From the NCBI RefSeq assembly GCF_005870035.1, contig NZ_SWJG01000007.1, positions 149,464 to 213,463 of the forward strand: DNA of 64,000 nucleotides, written 5' to 3'. This stretch comes from Spirosoma lacussanchae (lineage in GTDB: Bacteria; Bacteroidota; Bacteroidia; Cytophagales; Spirosomataceae). Under the pieces are notes generated by a model. It saw only the letters and a list, made by a program, of their open reading frames with translations. It ran no database searches and was not told where the DNA came from. Positions 45,514 to 55,580 of the stretch are shown here, piece by piece. Each line of letters begins with the position of its first letter. Within the stretch, counting starts at the first letter, position 1. The position numbers and the translations under genes are program-made.

Positions 45514-47064
45514 TCAGTGTTTGAAGTGCCGCACCCCCGTCACGACCATAGCTATGCCGTGTTCGTTGCAGTAATCGATCGAGTCCTGGTCGCGGATAGA
45601 GCCGCCCGGCTGCACAACCGCCGTAATGCCGGCCTGGCTGGCAATCTCGACGCAGTCGGGAAAGGGGAAGAACGCATCCGACGCCATAACGGCCCCGTTC
45701 AGGTCGAAGCCGAACGAGCCGGCTTTCTCGATAGCCTGCCGCAGCGCATCGACCCGGGAGGTCTGCCCTACGCCACTCGCCAGCAGCTGGTTTTCCTTGG
45801 CCAGTACGATCGTATTCGACTTGGTATGTTTGCAAATCTTGAGCGCAAACTCCAGGGCGCGTACTTCGCTTTCGGTGGGGGCTTTGTTGGTGGCGGTATT
45901 GAACTGAGCCGCTGTTTCGGTTTGGTTGTCCTTGTCCTGTTCCAGCACCCCATTCAGAATGGTTTTGAACATCACCGTCGGCAGAGCGATGGCATTCCGC
46001 TGAAGCAGAATCCGGTTCTTTTTCGACTTCAGAAGGTCGAGCGCTTCGGGTGCGTAGCCGGGGGCGATCAGGATTTCCATGAACAGCTTGTTCAGCTCTT
46101 CGGCGGTTTCCAGATCGACGGGTACGTTGGTGATGATTACGCCCCCAAAAGCCGACACCGGATCGCAGGAGAGGGCGTTGAGGTAGGCTTGTTTCGGACT
46201 GTCGGCTGTAGCGACTCCGCAGGCGTTGGTATGTTTGATGATGGCAAAAGCCGCCGACTCGTCGGTAAACTCGTCGATCAGCTGCACGCAGGCGTCAACA
46301 TCGACCAGGTTGTTGTACGATAGCTCTTTGCCATGCAGTTTCGTGAAAAGCGCTTCCAGATCACCGTAAAAGGTAGCCTGCTGGTGCGGGTTCTCGCCGT
46401 AGCGCAGATGGCTGGCCGACAGGCTCCTGAAATCATAGATCGTCTCGTTGATCGACGGGTTGCCGGTGCTGTCTGTCTCGTCGGCGCTGAAATAAGCCTG
46501 AATGGCCGTATCGTAGTGCGACGTGACCGCAAAGGCCTGGCGCGCATAATGCCGCCGATCGGCCAGGTCGGTATGACCTTTTTTCTCCGTCAGCAGCGTG
46601 ACCACATCGGCATACTGATCGCGCGACGACACGATCAGCACATCGTTATGGTTTTTGGCAGCCGCCCGAATCAGCGAGATACCGCCGATGTCGATTTTCT
46701 CGATTACATCCTCGTCTGACGCGCCCGACGCTACGGTTTCCTCGAACGGGTATAGATCGACAACGACCAGATCGATGGGCGGTATGCGGTGTCGCTCGGC
46801 CTGAGCCAGATCTTCGGGCAGTTCACGCCGGTAGAGGATGCCTCCCATAACGGCAGGATGCAGCGTTTTGACCCGGCCGCCAAAGATCGACGGGTATCCG
46901 GTCAGGTCTTCAACCGCCGTAACGGGAATGCCGAGTTGTTCGATAAACGTCTGGGTGCCGCCCGTTGAATAGAGTTTGACGTTCTGCTCGTGCAACAACC
47001 GGACGAGGGGCTCGAGCCCGTCTTTGTAATAGACGGAAATCAGCGCGGAAGAGATAGATTTCAT
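45514..47064 (-). CDS. purH: bifunctional AICAR formyltransferase / IMP cyclohydrolase
   Basis: Last two steps of de novo purine synthesis. 516 residues from the ATG at 47064; upstream in-frame codons come from repeat sequence. N-terminal IMPCH/MGS-like domain (STGGTQTFIEQLG, GGRVKTLHP), C-terminal AICARFT domain with RYGENPHQ, KHTNACGVA and the late SDAFFPFPD. The catalytic Lys-His pair is in IIKHTNACG. Divergent from the flippase gene. Confidence 0.96.
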   Translation of the reverse strand: MKSISSALISVYYKDGLEPLVRLLHEQNVKLYSTGGTQTFIEQLGIPVTAVEDLTGYPSIFGGRVKTLHPAVMGGILYRRELPEDLAQAERHRIPPIDLVVVDLYPFEETVASGASDEDVIEKIDIGGISLIRAAAKNHNDVLIVSSRDQYADVVTLLTEKKGHTDLADRRHYARQAFAVTSHYDTAIQAYFSADETDSTGNPSINETIYDFRSLSASHLRYGENPHQQATFYGDLEALFTKLHGKELSYNNLVDVDACVQLIDEFTDESAAFAIIKHTNACGVATADSPKQAYLNALSCDPVSAFGGVIITNVPVDLETAEELNKLFMEILIAPGYAPEALDLLKSKKNRILLQRNAIALPTVMFKTILNGVLEQDKDNQTETAAQFNTATNKAPTESEVRALEFALKICKHTKSNTIVLAKENQLLASGVGQTSRVDALRQAIEKAGSFGFDLNGAVMASDAFFPFPDCVEIASQAGITAVVQPGGSIRDQDSIDYCNEHGIAMVVTGVRHFKH

Positions 47065-47072
47065 CAATGCAC

Positions 47073-47145
47073 AATGAATAATGTACCATGAATAATGAAA
47101 TGAACCCAAAGCGTAAGACACACTGGTCACGATACATTATTCATT
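47073..47145. repeat. intergenic inverted repeat AATGAATAATGTA
   Basis: AATGAATAATGTA (47073-47085) is perfectly inverted as TACATTATTCATT (47133-47145); an extra direct copy ATGAATAATGA lies at 47088-47098. It sits in the purH leader, 9 bases before the ATG. Confidence 0.65.
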
Positions 47146-47152
47146 CAACTGA

Positions 47153-47160
47153 CAAAGATA
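47153..47160 (-). promoter_or_regulatory. candidate purH -7 box (TATCTTTG)
   Basis: On the minus strand TATCTTTG matches TAnnTTTG perfectly. A transcript from it would carry the inverted repeat in its leader. No -33 TTTG at standard spacing. Confidence 0.4.
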
Positions 47161-47171
47161 GCCAAACGCCG

Positions 47172-47179
47172 TAACTTTG
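47172..47179 (+). promoter_or_regulatory. candidate flippase-gene -7 box (TAACTTTG)
   Basis: On the plus strand TAACTTTG matches TAnnTTTG perfectly and lies 33 bases before the flippase ATG. Only 11 bases separate it from the purH box on the other strand, so the two promoters overlap back to back. Confidence 0.4.
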
Positions 47180-47212
47180 TCGGACCCCTTTCCTAATCGG
47201 GGTTTGTTTTGA

Positions 47213-48787
47213 ATGAGTGCCTTTAAAAAATTAGCGGGTGATACGGCCCTGTACGGCATCAGTACAATTTTGGGTCGCCTGCTCAATTACGTGCTGGTTC
47301 CGATCCAGACCTACGCCTTCGCTCAGCCCAAACAGCTATCGTCCAACGTCGAGTTCTACGGTTATATCGCGCTGTTGCTGGTCTTTTACACGTTTGGACT
47401 CGATACGGCTTTTTTCCGGTTTGCGGCCCGCTCCAGGGGCGACGACAAAGCAAGCCGAGTGGCCGATACGTTCAGCCAGACGCTGAGCCTGGTGCTGGTG
47501 ATTACCGGCACGATGACGGCGCTGCTCCTGTACCTGGCGCCCCAGATTACGGTCTGGCTCAACTACCCCGGCCAGACTACCTTTATCCGCTGGTCGGCAC
47601 TGATCATTGCCATCGATGCCATCATGGCCATTCCGTTTGCGCGGCTGCGGGTCGAGAACAAAGCCCGCCAGTTCGTCTGGGCCCGTATGCTGAATATCGG
47701 TCTGGTGGTGCTGCTCAACGTGTTTTTTCTGGTTATCTGCCCCGATATTGACCGGGGGCACTACCTCAGCGGCCTGCAGCCGTTTATCCGGCTCTTTTAC
47801 GATCCGGCGGTTGGTCCGGGCTATATCTTCCTGGCTAACCTGCTTGGCAATGCGTTTTATTTCGTGTTGCTGCGCGATGCGTTTAAGGGGTTCCGTTTCC
47901 AGCTCGACAGCGAGCGCATCCGAACGCTGTTCATCTATGCTTACCCCATTATGCTGACGGGGCTGGCCAACGTGGTCAACGGCCTGACCGACCGGCTTTT
48001 TCTGCGGCACTACCTGCCCGAAGGCCTGTACCGCGGCCTCGACGGGGCTCTACTGACCAACGAAGATGTGCTGGGCATTTACGGCAACTGTTTCAAGCTG
48101 TCGGTTTTTATGGCCCTGGCTACCCAGTCGTTCCGGTTTGCGGCCGATCCATTCTTTTTCTCCCGGGCTGAGGATAAAAACGCGCCTGATCTGCTGGCGC
48201 GGGTGACCAAGTGGTTCACCATTGTCTGCGTACTGATCTGGGTCGGGGTGAGCCTGAACGTCGACGTGCTGGGGCGGCTCATGCTCTCTCCGCAGTACCG
48301 GCTGGGGCTGAACATCGTGCCGCTGCTGCTGCTGGCTAACCTGTTTCTGGGCGTTTATCAGAACATCAGCCTCTGGTTCAAGCTAACCGACCAGACCCGC
48401 TTCGGCACGCTGATTACGGTAGTGGGCGCCACCATTACGGTGGTGGGCAATATCGTGCTGATTCCGATCATGGGCTACATGGGCTGCGTACTGGCGTTTC
48501 TGACGTCGAGCCTGGTAATGCTGGTACTGTGCTACGCGCTGGGTCAGAAGTACTACCCGGTGCCGTATGAGGTGGGCTCGGCGCTGGGTTACATAGCCGG
48601 TGGTGGCCTGCTGATCTGGGCGTCGTGGCGGTTTCCGATCGATAATCTCTGGATTGGCGTACCGGTGCACCTGGCCCTGCTGGGTCTGTTTCTGGTGGGT
48701 GTTCTGGTGGTGGAGCGCGATACGCTGCAACCGGCGCTGGCCCGGCTCCGGCGGGGTCGGAGAAAGCCAGCCGGTAACCAGCTTTGA
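47213..48787 (+). CDS. polysaccharide flippase (Wzx/MATE-like)
   Basis: 524 residues with about 14 hydrophobic segments, MOP superfamily. N-terminal GDTALYGISTILGRLLNYVL and the conserved LDTAFFRFAAR segment are typical of Wzx-like oligosaccharide-lipid flippases in Bacteroidota. It probably moves lipid-linked glycans across the inner membrane; the glycan and its assembly genes are not in the window. A strong terminator follows. Confidence 0.9.
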   Translation: MSAFKKLAGDTALYGISTILGRLLNYVLVPIQTYAFAQPKQLSSNVEFYGYIALLLVFYTFGLDTAFFRFAARSRGDDKASRVADTFSQTLSLVLVITGTMTALLLYLAPQITVWLNYPGQTTFIRWSALIIAIDAIMAIPFARLRVENKARQFVWARMLNIGLVVLLNVFFLVICPDIDRGHYLSGLQPFIRLFYDPAVGPGYIFLANLLGNAFYFVLLRDAFKGFRFQLDSERIRTLFIYAYPIMLTGLANVVNGLTDRLFLRHYLPEGLYRGLDGALLTNEDVLGIYGNCFKLSVFMALATQSFRFAADPFFFSRAEDKNAPDLLARVTKWFTIVCVLIWVGVSLNVDVLGRLMLSPQYRLGLNIVPLLLLANLFLGVYQNISLWFKLTDQTRFGTLITVVGATITVVGNIVLIPIMGYMGCVLAFLTSSLVMLVLCYALGQKYYPVPYEVGSALGYIAGGGLLIWASWRFPIDNLWIGVPVHLALLGLFLVGVLVVERDTLQPALARLRRGRRKPAGNQL

Positions 48788-48819
48788 CCGGAACCAGGTC
48801 GCATGATGGTATCTTTATG

Positions 48820-48855
48820 AAAAAACACGCCGATCGCCGATTGGGGTGTTTTTTT
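48820..48855 (+). terminator. rho-independent terminator after the flippase gene
   Basis: AAAAAACAC (48820-48828) pairs with GTGTTTTTT (48846-48854), continued inward by one mismatch and two further pairs, ending in a T-run. Between the flippase stop and the next gene. Confidence 0.75.
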
Positions 48856-48921
48856 ATGGGTAAATTGCAAGAGAATCTGACTAGCATACCACCGGAACCG
48901 GATCAGATTCCTATCAAACGC

Positions 48922-51900
48922 ATGAAACGAATTGTAGAAAATGGCGTGTGGCTGGTACCGCTCACGCTCACGCTGCTGCTGACTGGCTGTAAAGACAAAC
49001 CCCTGTTCGAGCGGCTCGACGCGGCTGATACGGGCATCACCTTCGCCAATACCATTACCGACAGCGATTCGCTCAACATCCTGAATTATCAGTACATCTA
49101 CAATGGCGGGGGCGTCGGCGTGGGCGACTTCAACGGCGATCAGAAACCCGATGTGTTTTTTGCGGGCAACCAGGTGTCGAGTAAGCTGTACCTCAACGAT
49201 ACCGAATCGGGTGGGGGCATACAATTCCGCGACGTAACCGAAACGGCGGGGGTGGGCGGCAGTGGCCGCTGGTGCTCGGGCGTAACGGTGGTCGATATCA
49301 ACGCCGACGGCCGGCAGGATGTATACGTCTCGAACACGCTGCACAAACAGGCCGCCCGCCGGGCCAACCTGCTCTACGTGAACCAGGGAAACGACGCCAG
49401 CGGGGCCCCGCGCTTCCGCGAGATGGCGGCCGACTACGGCATTGCCGACACAACCTATACGACCCACTCGGCTTTTTTCGACTACGATAACGACGGCGAC
49501 CTGGACCTGTACGTGCTGGTCGACCAGATTTTCGACGAGAAGACCACGACCAACCTGCGCGAGCAGAAAGCCGACGGTTCGTCGCCCAACGTTGACCGGC
49601 TGTACCGGAACATGACAACAGAACGGCAAAAAGGGCAGCAGCCCGCAGCGGGTCCGCTGTTCGTGGATGTGTCGCGGGAAGCCGGTATTCTGTACGAAGG
49701 CTTCGGGCTGGGCCTCAACATCTGCGACATCAACCGCGACGGCTGGAAAGATATCTACGTTACCAACGACTTCGCCACCAACGATCTGCTGTACGTCAAC
49801 AACGGCGACGGTACCTTTACCAACCGTGCCCGCCAGTCGTTCAAGCATACCAGCTACTCGGCCATGGGCAACGACGTGGCCGACATCAACCACGACGGCC
49901 TGGCTGATATCGTAGCCATGGACATGCTGCCCGAAGATAACCTGCGCAAAAAGAGCCTGATGGGCGGCAGCAACTATTTTGTGTATCAGGAGTGGGACCG
50001 GCTGGGCTACGAACACCAGTATGCCCGCAATACGCTGCAGCTCAACCAGGGCGTTCGGCCCGGCTCGGCCGATACGGCCGGCGTAGGCCTCCCTACCTTC
50101 AGCGAAATCAGTATGATGGCCGGCGTGGCCGAAACCGAGTGGAGCTGGTCTCCGCTGCTGGTCGATATGGACCACGACGGCAACCGCGACCTGCTGGTGA
50201 CCAACGGTTTCCCGCGCGATGTGACCGACCGCGACTTCACCAACTACTACAGTGGTGTCAATAACCTGCTGACCGACGCCATGCGCCTGGACCTGACCGA
50301 GCGAATGCCCCAGGTGAAGGTGAGCAATTACGCGTTTCGGGGCCGGGGCAATGGTACGTTCGAGAACGTGACCGACCGTTGGGGTATGACCGAGCCGAGT
50401 TTCTCGAACGGTGCTGCCTATGCCGACTTCGACGGCGATGGTGATCTGGACTATGTGATCAACAACATCAACGACCAGGCTTTTGTCTACCGGAACAACC
50501 TGGCTGACAGCAAACCCGAAAAAGCGCACTACCTCCGAATCCGGTTCGAGGGCGACGGGGCCAACCGGCTGGGGTTTGGCGCCATAGTCGAGTACGAACT
50601 GCCCGGCGGGCGCAAAGAACTGTACGAACACACGCCCTACCGGGGCTTCCTGTCGAGCGTTGAGCCGGTGGCGCACCTGGGCCTGGGCGAGGTTACGACC
50701 CTTAAAAACCTGAAAATAACCTGGCCCGGCGGGCGCGTGCAGGTGCTGCCCAGCGTCAACGCCGACCAGACCATTACCGTCAGTGCGGCCGATGCGCGGA
50801 TGGTTGCGCCCGGCCAAGCAGAACCGGCTCGCCCCACCTGGCTGCGCGATATTACCGACTCGCTGGCGCTGGCCTACCGGCACGGCGAAGACGATTATAT
50901 CGATTTTAATAGCCAGAAAACGCTGCTCCACAAGTTCTCCGAATACGGCCCCGCGCTGGCCGTGGGCGATGTGAACGGCGACGGCTTGCAGGATATGATT
51001 TCGGGCGGTAGCGCCGGTCGGTCGGCGGGCCTGCTGCTCCAGCAGGCTAACGGCCGGTTTTTGACGCAGGCCCTGCCGGTCAAAGTGGCCGAAGATGCCG
51101 GGCTGCTGCTGTTCGATGCCGACGCCGACGGTGATCTGGATCTGTATGCCGCCAGTGGCAGTGTTGAGTTTCAGCCCGATCAGCAGGCCGAAGCGCTTCA
51201 ACACCGCCTGTACCTGAACGACGGGCGCGGTGCGTTCACGCTGGCCTCTGGTGCGCTGCCCAAAACGGGGGTTAGTGGTTCATGCGTGAAAGCGGCTGAC
51301 GTTGACGGCGATGGCGATCTGGATCTGTTTGTGGGCGGGCGGGTCGAACCGAACCGGTACCCGGCGCCCGTGCGGAGTTTCCTGCTGCGCAACGACAGTG
51401 CCAAACCCGGCTCGGCGGGTGGGCCTTCGGTAGTGCGCTTTACCGACGTAACCGCCCAGCTGGCCCCGGCCCTAGCCAAAGGCGGGCTGACCTGCGACGC
51501 GCTCTGGACCGACTACGATAACGACGGGCGGGTCGACCTGCTGGTCGTTGGTGAGTGGCAGGCCCCCCTCATGCTCAGGAACACCAATGGGCGGCTCGAA
51601 CCTGTCGACGTGAAGGGCCTCGCCGATAAAACCGGCTTCTGGAACAGCCTGACCCCCGGCGATTTCGACAACGATGGCGATATCGACTACCTGGCCGGGA
51701 ACCTGGGGCAGAATACGCTCCTGCGGGCTACCGATAAACAACCCGTCCGGATGTATGCCGGTGATTTCGATAACAATGGTTTCTACGACGCCTTCACCTC
51801 GGTGTACTTCAAGAACCAGAAAGGCCAGTACGAGGAGTATCCGTACTTCGGCTGGGACGATATGGTTCGGCAGATGATCGGTATCAAAAAGCGGTATGTG

Positions 51901-52527
51901 CAATATGCGGCCCTGGGTCAGGCCACCATGAGCGAAGTTCTGACCGAAGACGAACGGTCGCAGGCGCTCAAACTGTCGGTAACCTATACGCCCAGCAGCT
52001 ATATCGAAAACCAGGGCAACGGTACCTTTGCCGTTCGGCCGCTGCCGCTGATGGCGCAGGCCGCTCCGGTCTTCGGCATGGTGGCGCAGGATATCGACGG
52101 CGATGGTAATCTGGATGCGGTGCTGGTGGGCAATGAACATGGCAGCGATCTGATAGCGGGCCGGATGGATGCCTTCAACGGACTGGTGCTGCGGGGCGAT
52201 GGCAAAGGGGGATTCGTGCCCCTAACCATGCAGCAAAGTGGCCTTTACGTGCCCGGCAACGCCCGCGCCATCGTTAGCTGGCCCGATGCCGCGGGTCGCT
52301 GTCGGGTAGCGGTATCCCAGAACCGGGGTCTGATGCGCATCCTGGCCACCCAGAACCCCCGGACGTTCACGCCTGTCGATGCCCGCACCCGCGCGGTAGA
52401 CGTCCGGCTGAAGAACGGCCGTACCCGGCGCGAGGAGTTACCTTTTGGATCATCGTTCTATTCGCAGTCGGCGCGGGGCGTTTGGCTGCTTCCCGGCGAA
52501 ACCATCGCGAAACGGTACACGTTTTAA
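48922..52527 (+). CDS. FG-GAP/VCBS beta-propeller lipoprotein with ASPIC/UnbV domain
   Basis: 1201 residues from the ATG at 48922. Lipoprotein signal TLTLLLTGCKDK. Many calcium-binding FG-GAP blades with D-x-D/N-x-D-G loops (VGDFNGDQKPD, VDINADGRQD, YDNDGDLDLYV, FDGDGDLDYV, DVDGDGDLDLF and others) form two propellers. Between them at about 548-620 lies an ASPIC/UnbV domain with RLGFGAIVEYELPGG and TWPGGRVQVL. Such proteins are outer-surface or periplasmic in Bacteroidota and often linked to glycan use, function unproven. In-frame codons before 48922 cross the terminator and are not used. Confidence 0.9.
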   Translation: MKRIVENGVWLVPLTLTLLLTGCKDKPLFERLDAADTGITFANTITDSDSLNILNYQYIYNGGGVGVGDFNGDQKPDVFFAGNQVSSKLYLNDTESGGGIQFRDVTETAGVGGSGRWCSGVTVVDINADGRQDVYVSNTLHKQAARRANLLYVNQGNDASGAPRFREMAADYGIADTTYTTHSAFFDYDNDGDLDLYVLVDQIFDEKTTTNLREQKADGSSPNVDRLYRNMTTERQKGQQPAAGPLFVDVSREAGILYEGFGLGLNICDINRDGWKDIYVTNDFATNDLLYVNNGDGTFTNRARQSFKHTSYSAMGNDVADINHDGLADIVAMDMLPEDNLRKKSLMGGSNYFVYQEWDRLGYEHQYARNTLQLNQGVRPGSADTAGVGLPTFSEISMMAGVAETEWSWSPLLVDMDHDGNRDLLVTNGFPRDVTDRDFTNYYSGVNNLLTDAMRLDLTERMPQVKVSNYAFRGRGNGTFENVTDRWGMTEPSFSNGAAYADFDGDGDLDYVINNINDQAFVYRNNLADSKPEKAHYLRIRFEGDGANRLGFGAIVEYELPGGRKELYEHTPYRGFLSSVEPVAHLGLGEVTTLKNLKITWPGGRVQVLPSVNADQTITVSAADARMVAPGQAEPARPTWLRDITDSLALAYRHGEDDYIDFNSQKTLLHKFSEYGPALAVGDVNGDGLQDMISGGSAGRSAGLLLQQANGRFLTQALPVKVAEDAGLLLFDADADGDLDLYAASGSVEFQPDQQAEALQHRLYLNDGRGAFTLASGALPKTGVSGSCVKAADVDGDGDLDLFVGGRVEPNRYPAPVRSFLLRNDSAKPGSAGGPSVVRFTDVTAQLAPALAKGGLTCDALWTDYDNDGRVDLLVVGEWQAPLMLRNTNGRLEPVDVKGLADKTGFWNSLTPGDFDNDGDIDYLAGNLGQNTLLRATDKQPVRMYAGDFDNNGFYDAFTSVYFKNQKGQYEEYPYFGWDDMVRQMIGIKKRYVQYAALGQATMSEVLTEDERSQALKLSVTYTPSSYIENQGNGTFAVRPLPLMAQAAPVFGMVAQDIDGDGNLDAVLVGNEHGSDLIAGRMDAFNGLVLRGDGKGGFVPLTMQQSGLYVPGNARAIVSWPDAAGRCRVAVSQNRGLMRILATQNPRTFTPVDARTRAVDVRLKNGRTRREELPFGSSFYSQSARGVWLLPGETIAKRYTF

Positions 52528-52609
52528 CGCTATCGACCGGCAGAGTCGTCTCGCCCGTGGCTGTGTCTGCAGCAAGGGTCTGCCCGGCCGCAAAACCAGC
52601 TTTGATCGT

Positions 52610-53404
52610 ATGGGTAACGCCTTTCTTATCATCGATACGCAGATTGACTTCTGCCATCCCGACGGCGCCCTGTTCGTGCCCGGGGCAGACCGGGACGTTG
52701 AGCGGATGGCCGGACTGATTACGAACCATGCTGACCAGATCGATCATATTGTCGTAACACTCGATACGCACCACATCCTCGACATAGCCCATCCGCTGTT
52801 CTGGCACGATGCCCATGGTCAGCATCCGGCTCCGTTTACGCCGATCTCGGCCGCTGAGGTAGAGGCTGGGCGGTGGACTCCCCGGTTCGAAGCCGCGCGG
52901 GCGCGTCAGTACGTTCGGGATCTCGAAGCTGACGGGCAGTTTTCGCACTTCATCTGGCCCGAGCATTGTCTGATCGGGTCGCGGGGGGCGGCTCTGCACG
53001 ATACGCTGCTCGATGCCCTCAAAAGCTGGTCCCGCCAGCGCGACCGCGACTATGTGGCCGTACCGAAAGGACTCTATCCGCTCACCGAGCACTTCGGCAT
53101 TTTCCGGGCGCAGGTGCCCGACCCCGCCGTGCCCGAAACCCAGCTCAACCTGGGGCTGATTGCAGATCTGGACCAGTTCGATGCCGTTTATCTGATGGGC
53201 GAGGCCAGGTCACACTGCGTAGCCAACAGCCTGAAACAACTGCTCGATTCGGCCCCGCACCTCGTTCCTAAGCTGGTAGTGGTTACCGATTGTATGTCTG
53301 ACGTAAGCGGGCTGGGCCACCTGGGCGAGCCGATCTACCGCGAAGCCCGGGCGCGCGGGGTTCAGTTTGCCGAGTCGACGGCCCTTTTTCAGGCGCAACG
53401 GTAG
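52610..53404 (+). CDS. pncA: nicotinamidase/isochorismatase-like hydrolase (probable PncA)
   Basis: 264 residues. Cysteine hydrolase fold: catalytic Asp9 in LIIDTQIDF, Lys in VAVPKGLYP and Cys in GEARSHCVANS; metal ligands Asp52, His54 and His61 in LDTHHILDIAH fit nicotinamidase rather than plain isochorismatase. It would turn nicotinamide into nicotinate for NAD salvage. The protein is longer than E. coli PncA (213). An insertion around 80-125 is unusual. It follows the FG-GAP gene by 82 bases. Confidence 0.75.
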   Translation: MGNAFLIIDTQIDFCHPDGALFVPGADRDVERMAGLITNHADQIDHIVVTLDTHHILDIAHPLFWHDAHGQHPAPFTPISAAEVEAGRWTPRFEAARARQYVRDLEADGQFSHFIWPEHCLIGSRGAALHDTLLDALKSWSRQRDRDYVAVPKGLYPLTEHFGIFRAQVPDPAVPETQLNLGLIADLDQFDAVYLMGEARSHCVANSLKQLLDSAPHLVPKLVVVTDCMSDVSGLGHLGEPIYREARARGVQFAESTALFQAQR

Positions 53405-53459
53405 TTTTGAGCCCTCTCGGGATGGGGTATTTAGCGAAAACCCGTACCTTTTCGACGCT

Positions 53460-54089
53460 ATGGAAAAAACGCTGCCGCTATTCCCGCTCAACCTGATCGT
53501 GTACCCGGGCGAAGACCTGAACCTGCACATTTTCGAACCACGCTATCGTCAACTCATCAGCGAATGTCTGGAAGAAGAAAAAACGTTCGGCATCCCGGCG
53601 TTCATCAATAACAAACTACCCGGCTACGGCACCGAGATGCACGTAACGACGCTGCACAAGCGCTACGACGACGGCCGGATGGATATAAAATCGAAAGGAA
53701 TCAAGGTATTTCGGCTTGTCAATTTCGAAAACCCCGTAGCTGGTAAGCTCTATGCGGGTGGCGAGGTGGAGCTGGTCGAGCCCGGCGATAGCTTCAGCGC
53801 CCATGCCGACGCGCTGACTCAGCGACTGGAGCGTCTGTACGACCTGCTTCAGATCGAAACGGATTATGACTCGGTTGGCGAAAATTTCTCGTACCGCGTG
53901 GCGCATAAGGTCGGGCTGTCGGTCGAGCAGGAATACGAACTGCTGACGCTCGACACCGAAGCCGAACGACAGCTTTTTCTGATTCAGCACCTCAACAACG
54001 TGCTGCCCGTCATGGCCGATATGGAGCGCACCAAGCAACGAATCCGCATGAACGGTCATTTCAAAAACCTGGACCCGCTCAATTTCTGA
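53460..54089 (+). CDS. Lon N-terminal (LON substrate-binding) domain protein
   Basis: 209 residues of LON_substr_bdg type without ATPase or protease domain: LPLFPLNLIVYPGEDLNLHI and FEPRYRQLISECL at the start, NNKLPGYGTEMHVT, and a helical C-terminal half. ATG at 53460. Similar stand-alone domains are widespread and unnamed. Follows the nicotinamidase-like gene by 55 bases on the same strand. Function unknown. Confidence 0.88.
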   Translation: MEKTLPLFPLNLIVYPGEDLNLHIFEPRYRQLISECLEEEKTFGIPAFINNKLPGYGTEMHVTTLHKRYDDGRMDIKSKGIKVFRLVNFENPVAGKLYAGGEVELVEPGDSFSAHADALTQRLERLYDLLQIETDYDSVGENFSYRVAHKVGLSVEQEYELLTLDTEAERQLFLIQHLNNVLPVMADMERTKQRIRMNGHFKNLDPLNF

Positions 54090-54153
54090 TTATACCCGGC
54101 TAAGTACCCGATCATGGGCACGTCAGGTTAGGGGGGTGCGGGGCTGAGGCTAC

Positions 54154-55305
54154 CTAATCTTTCTCCTCGACTTTCCCGACTTTTTTGGCTCGTCGGGGGA
54201 GCTGATCGGTGAGCTGCTGCAGGTTCTTGATGGGCGGACGCGGTTTTTCGGCCTCGCCGATCAGAAATCCGTAGGGCTTCAGCGACTCTACCGCGTCGAA
54301 AATCACTTTCAGAATGGCCGTTACGGGCAGCGCCAGTACCAGACCGGCAAGCCCCCATACGTTCTCCCACAGGATCAGCACGATGATAGCCGCCAGCGGG
54401 TTAATGCTTACCTTGGAGCCTACAATGTAGGGAGTAATGAAATTACCCTCGATCGTTTGCACGAACAGAAAAACGCCGATGACACCCAGCGCCTTGAGCG
54501 GATTATCTTCGGTGACAAGGGCATAGGCCGCCGGCAGCAACGACCCGAGCGAGATACCGAAATACGGAATCAGCACCAGACAGGCGCCGAAGAAGCCGAA
54601 AAAGACGGCGTAGTCGATACCCAGAATCAGCAGGCCAACCGTCATCAGCGTACCGATGATCAGAATCACCAGCACCAGCCCCGCCAGATAATCCTTCACA
54701 ACGGTATAAATACCATGCAGCACCGCATCGATCTTGGACCGGCGGGTGTCGTGGAACGCTTTGTAGAAAAAAGACCGGAAAAAGTCGCGGTAAAGCAGAA
54801 AGAAAAAGACGAACAGCAAGACCAGAAACACATCGGTGAGGGTGCTGGTCGTGGCCAGCAGAGTCGAAGTCAGGATCGTACCGCCCTCCGACAGGAGCTG
54901 GTTGAGGTATTTTCGAACTTCGGAAATCTGCCGCTTACGGTCAATGTTGAATTGCTCGTCGGCATAGGTCTGAATTTGATTCAGGTATTCGTTGCCCCGT
55001 TTGATCAGCTGCGGAATCACTTCGGCAAAACTGCTGATCTGCATCGAAACGGCGTACAGAATACCGACGATAACGGCCAGCGTCAGCAGCAGGCACAGCA
55101 GCACGGCCACGATACGCGGGATTCGCCAGTTTTCGAGCCGTTGTGCCAGCGGAAACAGCAATACCGAGAACAGGATGGCGAATACCAGTGGAATCAGCAG
55201 CCCCTGTAAGGTGTGAAGCCCATAAACCAGGATGACAATCGATAAAAGTATGCAGGTAATTTTAGCGTAAAGAGGTAGTTGAACCTCCGGTGAGCGTGTA
55301 TCCAT
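54154..55305 (-). CDS. AI-2E family (PerM/YdiK-like) permease
   Basis: 383 residues with about 8 hydrophobic segments: two pairs at the N-terminus (about 12-60), a long periplasmic-type helix region (about 80-150), then the conserved LVPYFGISLGSLLPAAYAL-like segment LIPYFGISLGSLLPAAY and the GNFITPYIVGSKVSINPL motif that defines the family. Members have been linked to autoinducer-2 export, Na/H exchange or unknown cargo; cargo here is unknown. C-terminal tail is charged (RRAKKVGKVEEKD). Convergent with the Lon-domain gene. Confidence 0.9.
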   Translation of the reverse strand: MDTRSPEVQLPLYAKITCILLSIVILVYGLHTLQGLLIPLVFAILFSVLLFPLAQRLENWRIPRIVAVLLCLLLTLAVIVGILYAVSMQISSFAEVIPQLIKRGNEYLNQIQTYADEQFNIDRKRQISEVRKYLNQLLSEGGTILTSTLLATTSTLTDVFLVLLFVFFFLLYRDFFRSFFYKAFHDTRRSKIDAVLHGIYTVVKDYLAGLVLVILIIGTLMTVGLLILGIDYAVFFGFFGACLVLIPYFGISLGSLLPAAYALVTEDNPLKALGVIGVFLFVQTIEGNFITPYIVGSKVSINPLAAIIVLILWENVWGLAGLVLALPVTAILKVIFDAVESLKPYGFLIGEAEKPRPPIKNLQQLTDQLPRRAKKVGKVEEKD

Positions 55306-55580
55306 GATGAGAGGTAAACATCGGGAAGCGGCTAATCGTTATTTTCTTTACTGTATAGCCGAACAATTGCTGGTTAACCTGAGCGGAACTACCTGAGTAA
55401 GCCAGACGGATTGGGTTGGTAACCAGTTCGTATTGAGGCAGAAATCAATCAAATTCAGGTAACACAGGCTGTTAAATTATTGTTAAGGATGGACTCGGTA
55501 GTCGTAACGTTGTGGATAAGCCGCGTAACTTCGGGCCACCTGCTATACCAAACAGGTCGTTCTCACCAACTCTGCTTCGT

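Noticed and set aside
48589..51204. 871-codon open frame on the minus strand
   Set aside because: Antisense to the FG-GAP lipoprotein gene, whose repeated Asp/Gly codons keep the opposite frame open. No start signal, no domain, Val/Gly-rich mirror composition.
55306..55580. Possible riboswitch or RNA gene before the PhoB-like regulator
   Set aside because: No stable conserved fold or known motif was seen; only a weak promoter-like TAACTTCG.
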